Source of the DNA: Mucilaginibacter phenanthrenivorans
GTDB lineage: Bacteria; Bacteroidota; Bacteroidia; Sphingobacteriales; Sphingobacteriaceae
DNA: 64,000 nt
Direction of reading: 5' to 3'
Assembly (NCBI RefSeq): GCF_024721155.1
Contig: NZ_JAHVAP010000005.1
Location: 434,001 to 498,000, forward strand
The translations under genes were made by a program, and so were the position numbers. Shown one piece after another: positions 58,651 through 64,000 of this stretch; the stretch's first letter is position 1; each line of letters begins with the position of its first letter. The notes under the pieces were generated by a model that saw only the letters and a program-made list of their open reading frames with translations, ran no database searches and had not been told where the DNA came from.

Positions 58651-58800
58651 ACTGGTTACTTCGTCTGAAATAGAACGCCTGAAATCCAGTATTTTCTCAT
58701 GCGCACCGTTTTTTTCACGGGGTAGCCCAACTTTATCAACTTCATCGAAATTCATCGACATCGATTATTCCTTATATTAAGTAAATTCTTAAGCCCTTAT

Positions 58801-60162
58801 TTATTTCGAATTGAATTTCCACCAGTTGAAATTAAACAAATGCCCCTGGCCACCTTTAAACACAAAGTACACATCGTGAATACCACTTGCTTTGTTAACC
58901 GCAACAGATTGGGTTCTCCATATTTCCAAACCGCCTGTGCTTTTTACGGATAAAGTGCCCAGTAAGAAACCGGTGGGACTGTCAATGTGTATCTCTATTT
59001 TACCTCCATCAGTATTTGCTGCCACATTCGCATAAAATGACTTTGGGTCTCTTTTAAAATCGACGCTTCGTACTTTAATATAATCACCACTATCTATATT
59101 TGTTACGTATATTCCATTATTACCTGTTGCGGTACTAACACCCGATTCCCAGGCTATTGTTTCTGCCTCCTGACGAACAAAAGGATCCAGGTTTCCTACT
59201 GCTTCGGTCACGCCTTCGGTAGTCGGGGTGATCATAGAGATTGTACCGTCAGGTTGATAAGTAAATTGATCAACACAAACCGACCTTGTAAAGCCCCCTC
59301 CGCCTGGTAAAGCTTCGTTATGATAAAAAAAGTAGGATTTACCATGGTAATCTATCATCCCAGGGTGGTTTGTAAATGCGCCGCGTTTTTTAATACTGCG
59401 CATAATTGTATCCCGGTACACCCAAGGACCAGTTGGCCCCATACTGGTAGAATAAGCTATGTGCTCCGGCACACCACCGGCAGCATATACCATATAGTAC
59501 AAATTGTTTCGTTTATAAAACCAGGGCCCTTCCTCGTATTGGGTAAAACGGTTGGAATTTCCGGTACGTTTCCCAAATCCTTGCTCCGTAAGCGGCACTG
59601 TTTGTATCTCTCCTGAATAAGAGATCATATCCTGATTTAATTTCACATAAAACAACTGTGGGTTTCCCCAATACAGATAAGCCTGCCCATCGGTATCAAT
59701 AAATACCGTAGGATCAATATCGCCACGACCAGTATAAGCTAATGGATGGCCAATGGCATCAATAAATGGCCCTTCGGCTGTTGGGCCAACGGCTACCCCA
59801 ATAGCCATACCTTTGCCGTCGGCCTGGTTCATTGGCACATACCAGTAAAATTTACCATTACGAAAAATACACTGCCCGGCCCAGGCTTCTTTATTTGCCC
59901 ATGAGAATGTTTTTAACGATAACGGCGCGCCCCTGTCGGTCCAATTCACCATATCTATGGTTGAAAATAAGCGCCAATCTTGCATATTGAAATCGTAAGA
60001 TGTAGTCACGTCGTGGCTTGTATACAAAAACACGGTGTCGTGGTATACCATAGGTGCCGGATCGGCTGTAAATGTGGTTTGGATAATTGGGTTTTGCGCT
60101 TGCAAGCTTGTTGCAGTGAACAGGAACAGGCACAAACTTGAAATGGGTAATATTTTTTTCAT
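58801..60162 (-). CDS. GH43 enzyme with CBM6
   Basis: A 453-residue secreted hydrolase: signal peptide, a GH43 propeller (about 25-310) and a C-terminal CBM6 (about 325-450, EAETIAWESG, then GIYVTNIDSGDYIKVRSVDF). The catalytic acids are in FTADPAPMVYHD, GDIDPTVFIDTDGQAY and QYEEGPWFYKR. CBM6 with GH43 is usual in enzymes on arabinoxylan or arabinan. Upstream is the GH27 enzyme. Its leader and signal peptide copy those of the GH51 gene. Confidence 0.9.
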   Translation of the reverse strand: MKKILPISSLCLFLFTATSLQAQNPIIQTTFTADPAPMVYHDTVFLYTSHDVTTSYDFNMQDWRLFSTIDMVNWTDRGAPLSLKTFSWANKEAWAGQCIFRNGKFYWYVPMNQADGKGMAIGVAVGPTAEGPFIDAIGHPLAYTGRGDIDPTVFIDTDGQAYLYWGNPQLFYVKLNQDMISYSGEIQTVPLTEQGFGKRTGNSNRFTQYEEGPWFYKRNNLYYMVYAAGGVPEHIAYSTSMGPTGPWVYRDTIMRSIKKRGAFTNHPGMIDYHGKSYFFYHNEALPGGGGFTRSVCVDQFTYQPDGTISMITPTTEGVTEAVGNLDPFVRQEAETIAWESGVSTATGNNGIYVTNIDSGDYIKVRSVDFKRDPKSFYANVAANTDGGKIEIHIDSPTGFLLGTLSVKSTGGLEIWRTQSVAVNKASGIHDVYFVFKGGQGHLFNFNWWKFNSK

Positions 60163-60257
60163 TGTGAAAGTTTATAATATTAGTTTTTTTGTACTTATTT
60201 TATAAGGATAAATGGACATTTTCTTTATTCGGAATGCGCTCAAACATTGCAGATTTT
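60089..60257 (-). repeat. Duplicated leader region, GH43 copy
   Basis: Partner of 58482-58650. The similarity covers signal-peptide DNA and a stretch of upstream DNA but not the mature enzyme, so an upstream-plus-leader unit was copied or converted. Confidence 0.8.
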
Positions 60258-60413
60258 TTTAAAAGTTTTGTATAAATAGCGACCTTATTTGAAATACACT
60301 GGTATCGGAAATTAGTGTTTATCATTTCAAAAACTGTTACTAAGACCGTCTCGCGTGCTTAAAACTCTCCTTTATAGTTTTTTATTTGAGCGTGTATTAC
60401 CGCTAAGATGACT

Positions 60414-61775
60414 TTAATTAAGCACCGATAGTTTTAACAAAGCGGCACCGTGTGTATTGATTGTTTTTTTATATCCTTCTTTAAATGTACCTACATCTTT
60501 TTTTTTCCAAAGGTCCCGGACGGCTACCTTTCCTTTCAGGCCAAGTTGGGCAAAGTTTACATCTACATCGTGCGGCTGTGCCGCGAGGTTGAATAAAGCG
60601 ACATAAATATCCTTGCTATCGGGCACGTGCGAATACCAAACCATTGCATCATTAGTTTTGTATAACTGGCGCGGTTCGGTTCCATGTTGGTTAACGGATA
60701 TCACCTCATCGTTTGTATACAGTTTCAATTCCTGTTCCCTGTTTTCGGGCAGGTTGCCGCCCAAAATTAACGGGGAGCGGAAGATGGTCCAAAATGTCAT
60801 GTGCGAATACTCCTCGTCTTTTGTAAATTTGCTATAACGCTCGGGACCTACAGGGCCTCGTTTTGACAACTTGCCTATCTGTATCATATCACAATCGGGC
60901 CAATGGCCGGGGCCGCCAAGGCCTTCCCATTGTTTGCCATAATTAAACATTTGCAATACGGCGGGCCATTCGTCCCAAAAGTCATTGGCTACCCGCCACA
61001 TATTGGCATTTTGTTTTAAGTTATCGGCTCTATAAATAGGCGTAGCCCCCGGTGATGTACTGAACACGATGTCCCTGTCGCAATTATCAATTGCCTCCCG
61101 ATAGCCCTCAATCTCCGCAATGCTATAAGGAGCCGATAAGTCATCAACCTTAATAAAATCAACGTCCCAAGCGGCATATAACTTCAATATTGAATTCAGG
61201 TATTCCTGCGCACCGGGTTTAGCCATATTCAGGCCATACATGTGGTTCATCCAGGCGCATTTTGAATTAGTATCGGCTATCATATCAGCAGTTATGCCAT
61301 TAGTGCCCATTACGGGTGATTTTGCCCATACTGCCTGGCGTGGGATGCCACGCATTACATGAATACCAAATTTCAACCCCAGCGAATGGACATAGTCAGC
61401 CAATGGCTTAAACCCCTTACCTCGCAATGCCGACGGAAACTTAATTGTATCAGGTGTTAGACGCCCCCATTGGTCCATTGCCAGCCAGGGGCTATATGAG
61501 CCATCTTTAAGTCTTTTTTGAAACGGGTCGCCACTTCGGCTATCAAAGGACCATAAAAAATCCACCACTATATATTGCCAGCCATGCGCCTTCAGGTTTT
61601 GCGCCATGTAATCAGCATTTGCTTTTACCTCATCCTCATGAACCGTCATACCGTAACAATTGTAACTGTTCCATCCCATGGGGGGGCTTAGCGCAACATT
61701 CTTTTTTTGCGCCTTTATTGATGTACAAAAATTAAATACCATTAAAAAAGTTAAAATTTTCCAGGTTGCGGTCAT
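60414..61775 (-). CDS. GH27 alpha-galactosidase/beta-L-arabinopyranosidase
   Basis: A 453-residue secreted enzyme of GH27: signal peptide (cleavage near IKAQ), the LSPPMGWNSYNCYG start of the barrel, the nucleophile Asp in DFIKVDDLSAPY and the acid/base Asp in RVANDFWDEWPA. GH27 has alpha-galactosidases and beta-L-arabinopyranosidases; in this arabinose cluster the second is plausible. It is the first large gene of the minus-strand set and stands 11 bases after a short lipoprotein ORF. Confidence 0.9.
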   Translation of the reverse strand: MTATWKILTFLMVFNFCTSIKAQKKNVALSPPMGWNSYNCYGMTVHEDEVKANADYMAQNLKAHGWQYIVVDFLWSFDSRSGDPFQKRLKDGSYSPWLAMDQWGRLTPDTIKFPSALRGKGFKPLADYVHSLGLKFGIHVMRGIPRQAVWAKSPVMGTNGITADMIADTNSKCAWMNHMYGLNMAKPGAQEYLNSILKLYAAWDVDFIKVDDLSAPYSIAEIEGYREAIDNCDRDIVFSTSPGATPIYRADNLKQNANMWRVANDFWDEWPAVLQMFNYGKQWEGLGGPGHWPDCDMIQIGKLSKRGPVGPERYSKFTKDEEYSHMTFWTIFRSPLILGGNLPENREQELKLYTNDEVISVNQHGTEPRQLYKTNDAMVWYSHVPDSKDIYVALFNLAAQPHDVDVNFAQLGLKGKVAVRDLWKKKDVGTFKEGYKKTINTHGAALLKLSVLN

Positions 61776-61786
61776 CTATCGGAGAT

Positions 61787-61942
61787 TTATATTGTAAATA
61801 ATACGTAACTGGTTGCGTCGAACGACTTATTAGTGTTTGTAATAATTGGTTTTACGCTTAATTCAGCAATTTCTTGCTTACTGCATCTTGTTAATGTCGG
61901 GATCGCCAGGATGCCTAATAAATAATTTAGAGTTTTTTTCAT
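61787..61942 (-). CDS. Short lipoprotein-like ORF before GH27
   Basis: A 51-residue ORF from ATG 61942 (MKKTLNYLLGILAIPTLTRC) with a signal-like helix and a possible lipobox (Cys about 20), ending in YVLFTI. It lies 11 bases ahead of the GH27 gene, so it may be a translated leader or the remnant of a lost lipoprotein. No family recognised. Confidence 0.45.
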   Translation of the reverse strand: MKKTLNYLLGILAIPTLTRCSKQEIAELSVKPIITNTNKSFDATSYVLFTI

Positions 61943-61991
61943 AAAAAATGGTTAAGTGGCGACACATAATTTGCCGCAGGTGAATAATTGA

Positions 61992-62243
61992 TTATTGCAA
62001 ATGAAGGTATCGGGCAACAGGGCAAAATGAGTTTATAAATCTCATTATCAACGATGTTATATGCGCGATGTGATGCGTTGTTTTGTTTATAACTGCCTTC
62101 AGCCAGGTCGTTATAAACAAAAACTCATTTGCAAGTTTTTGCAAGGCATAAAAACCGCGTTTCGCGGTAACAATACCGGTTAAAACGACTAATAATAAGG
62201 CAGTTACTATCCCTAACAGGGATGAGTCTAACATTAGTTTCAT
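61992..62243 (-). CDS. Possible small membrane protein
   Basis: An 83-residue ORF with one strong helix (LLGIVTALLLVVLTGIVTA). The rest has no motif and could be chance. It is upstream of the GH cluster on the same strand, behind the stem-loop at 62296-62328. Low support. Confidence 0.3.
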   Translation of the reverse strand: MKLMLDSSLLGIVTALLLVVLTGIVTAKRGFYALQKLANEFLFITTWLKAVINKTTHHIAHITSLIMRFINSFCPVARYLHLQ

Positions 62244-62295
62244 TTTTCAATAAGAATAAAACAGGTCTGGACCGGTTTATTTGTTTAATTGGTTA

Positions 62296-62328
62296 AACTA
62301 CCTTTTTCGCCCTGCGAAAAAGGTAGTT
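62296..62328. promoter_or_regulatory. Strong stem-loop upstream of the GH cluster
   Basis: A perfect 15-bp stem (AACTACCTTTTTCGC at 62296-62310, complement at 62314-62328) with a 3-base loop. Its position, between the divergent HTCS gene and the GH cluster, suits an attenuator or terminator of a leader transcript; function is a guess. Confidence 0.5.
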
Positions 62329-62329
62329 A

Positions 62330-62978
62330 ATAAAAAAGTGCGCTTTAAAATCAGCCAACACAACGGTTGGAATGACTGCAAATCTCTTTAGTAATATTTT
62401 TGCTAAGCATTGGGTTATTAACCTGGCGGTAAAATTATAAAAGAGAAAAATGGGCGATGGGTAAAAAAGTCAGAAAATAGAGAGTGAAATGTTAACCTAA
62501 GCCGCAGCTGTAATAACATAACTAACTGATTTTGATCGCCTGTAATTTTTTATAGGCAGCAGTTTGTGTGCCGCGAATCTTCTTTTTCTGGAAGGTTTTG
62601 GTGGGTTTTTCAACAGGACCGGCAACTGGTTGGATCTTTCATCCTGCTGTGTATATTTTATAACGGTTACGGTTTTATCGAATGTGTTTTATCCGCTGGT
62701 AGTTATTATTTTTTGCGTGTTGCCTATCCAAACAATTTCGGTCCTGGCGGTTCTGTCTTTTCCCGATCAATTCGTCAAAGCATCGAAATATGACAGCCAT
62801 ATTTTTATTTTGATAATCCATTTATTTAATAATTTTACGTAAATTTTCATGTAAAATATAAAATTAAAGCTTATCTATTTTATTGTGCTAAATTGCCAGC
62901 TTCTGTAACAAATAGATTACTTTAGTATACTGCCATGCAAGTTACACTATTAACTTTCGGCCTTTCAACAATACCTTG
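62330..62978. other. Intergenic region before the HTCS gene
   Basis: About 650 AT-rich bases. An ORF at 62564-62842 exists but its product has no family-like feature and starts in two frames; I regard it as chance. Binding sites of the HTCS regulator would be expected here or near the GH cluster promoter. Confidence 0.5.
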
Positions 62979-64000
62979 ATGCGCGCAAAATTTTATTTTC
63001 TTCTTGCAGTCATATCATTTTTAGCATATATAAATGCTTTTGCGCAAAACAGCCAGTACCAGTTTTCACGGCTCAACATAAGCAACGGGCTGTCGCACAA
63101 CCAGGTCACCTGCATTTTTAAGGATTCTGAGGGCTTCATGTGGTTCGGCACGCCTTCGGGACTTAACCGTTATGACGGTTATACTTTTAAAGTATTCAAG
63201 CACGACGTAAATAACAAAAACTCCATTAATGACGGCTTCATAAATAATATTTTTGAAGGGCCTGACAAAAAATTATGGATAACAACCCCGAGTGGATATT
63301 CCTTTTATGATCCCGAAACGGAGCAGTTTAATAATGATGTATCGTCAGCGATCGATTCTTTCAAACTTCCGGGGTATCCGTTCGCTTCCAAGATACTTCA
63401 CAACGGCAAAGGCGACTTTTGGTTTTTATGTTCTGGGTCTGGCCTTTGCAGGTATAATGAGCTGAAAAAAAAAGCCACGCGTTATTATCATAGTCATAAT
63501 TCCAATCCATCTTTATATTCAAGTTTTGTTACAGACATGGTGCAGGATACAACCGGCAATATATGGCTTGCTTATGACGACGGCGTAATAGAGCTATTTG
63601 ATGTAAAACGCAATGCAATTACGTACCATACAGATATTTTTAAAAAAGCTGCTAATAATAAGGGTAGGGACTACTCGATAACTATTGACAGTGACGGCGA
63701 TCTCTGGGTGTTTACCCCCAACATGGATTCCGGCGTGTATTATTACAGCCGACGAACAGGACGGTTTAGGTACATCACAAAAGAATCGTCAGAAACACCG
63801 CTTACATCGAACATCATCACTAGTATTATTCAGGCCGACGACGGCCTCATGTGGATCTCTACTGATCATGGCGGCATAAACTTATTGGATAAAAAAAGCG
63901 GGAAAATTACTTATTTACTAAATAGGGAAGATGACCCAAAATCATTGGGACAAAATACTGTAACGCTTTACAAAGACAACACAGGCATTATGTGGGCCCG
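62979..64000 (+). CDS. Hybrid two-component sensor (HTCS), N-terminal part
   Basis: Open to the window end, so partial. From ATG 62979 a signal peptide (MRAKFYFLLAVISFLAYINA, cleavage after FAQ) leads into repeated Reg_prop/Y_Y_Y-type propeller units (GLSHNQVTCIFKDSEGFMWF, then GTPSGLNRYDGYTFKVF; later DDGLMWISTDHGGINLLDKK). This is the periplasmic sensor of Bacteroidetes hybrid two-component systems; kinase, receiver and AraC parts should follow beyond 64000. It is divergent to the arabinose hydrolase cluster and likely senses an arabino-oligosaccharide to switch it on. Confidence 0.85.
   Translation, partial: MRAKFYFLLAVISFLAYINAFAQNSQYQFSRLNISNGLSHNQVTCIFKDSEGFMWFGTPSGLNRYDGYTFKVFKHDVNNKNSINDGFINNIFEGPDKKLWITTPSGYSFYDPETEQFNNDVSSAIDSFKLPGYPFASKILHNGKGDFWFLCSGSGLCRYNELKKKATRYYHSHNSNPSLYSSFVTDMVQDTTGNIWLAYDDGVIELFDVKRNAITYHTDIFKKAANNKGRDYSITIDSDGDLWVFTPNMDSGVYYYSRRTGRFRYITKESSETPLTSNIITSIIQADDGLMWISTDHGGINLLDKKSGKITYLLNREDDPKSLGQNTVTLYKDNTGIMWA

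Noticed and set aside
62564..62842. Small membrane-like ORF
   Set aside because: Hydrophobic by AT-rich composition, overlapping ORFs in two frames, no motif or ribosome site.

Overview
The window looks like chromosomal DNA of a Bacteroidetes bacterium of the family Sphingobacteriaceae, close to Mucilaginibacter or Pedobacter. This rests on protein character, not on a search. Signs are the many glycan-degrading lipoproteins and secreted hydrolases, a hybrid two-component sensor of the HTCS type, a Bacteroidetes OmpL-like porin, a double-glycine peptide of the Bacteroidetes kind, near absence of strong Shine-Dalgarno sequences, and promoter-like TAnnTTTG boxes.

Layout. 1-3.2 kb: a DUF3500 lipoprotein paired with a HupE/UreJ-type membrane protein. 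3.2-8.6 kb: two duplicated alpha/beta hydrolases around an AraC regulator, then an amidohydrolase with a second AraC regulator and a small secreted protein. 8.7-14.6 kb: a rifamycin phosphotransferase (rph), a GH78-like rhamnosidase and a D-lactate dehydrogenase. 14.7-16.2 kb: a REP/IS200-type transposase with flanking inverted repeats, an internally deleted derivative and a decayed copy. 16.4-19.2 kb: three end-overlapping genes (FAD protein, DUF1543, HD protein). 19.3-24.3 kb: an accessory, repeat-rich segment with an orphan double-glycine peptide, a small membrane protein, a RecA/RepA-like ATPase and a primase-like Toprim protein, with three copies of a GATGTAA palindrome. 24.4-31.6 kb: SDR plus AraC regulator, an ABC permease behind a FecR-like fragment, a frameshifted GH71/99-like protein and a YCII protein.

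31.6-46.6 kb: a divergent sensor kinase and sigma-54 response regulator, followed by a porin, a secreted protein, an AAA ATPase, a CzcCBA/CusCBA-type metal efflux operon and an ammonium transporter. Good -24/-12 promoters stand before the kinase and the porin. 46.7-50.6 kb: a cytochrome/DUF1549/DUF1553 protein and a DUF1501 protein in one operon. 50.6-52.8 kb: a small graveyard with a transposase fragment, a Crp/Fnr tail and a truncated luciferase-like monooxygenase around an intact pirin. 52.8-64 kb: an arabinan/arabinose-glycan utilisation cluster (GH127, GH43, GH51, GH43-CBM6, GH27, all on the minus strand) with a divergent HTCS sensor cut by the window end. No SusC/SusD pair is seen.

The least explained parts are the 19.3-24.3 kb segment (possible minimal replication module with palindromes and a repeat-invaded primase-like gene), the FAD-DUF1543-HD operon, and the sigma-54 circuit that links porin, metal efflux and ammonium transport. 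No rRNA, tRNA or CRISPR array was recognised.
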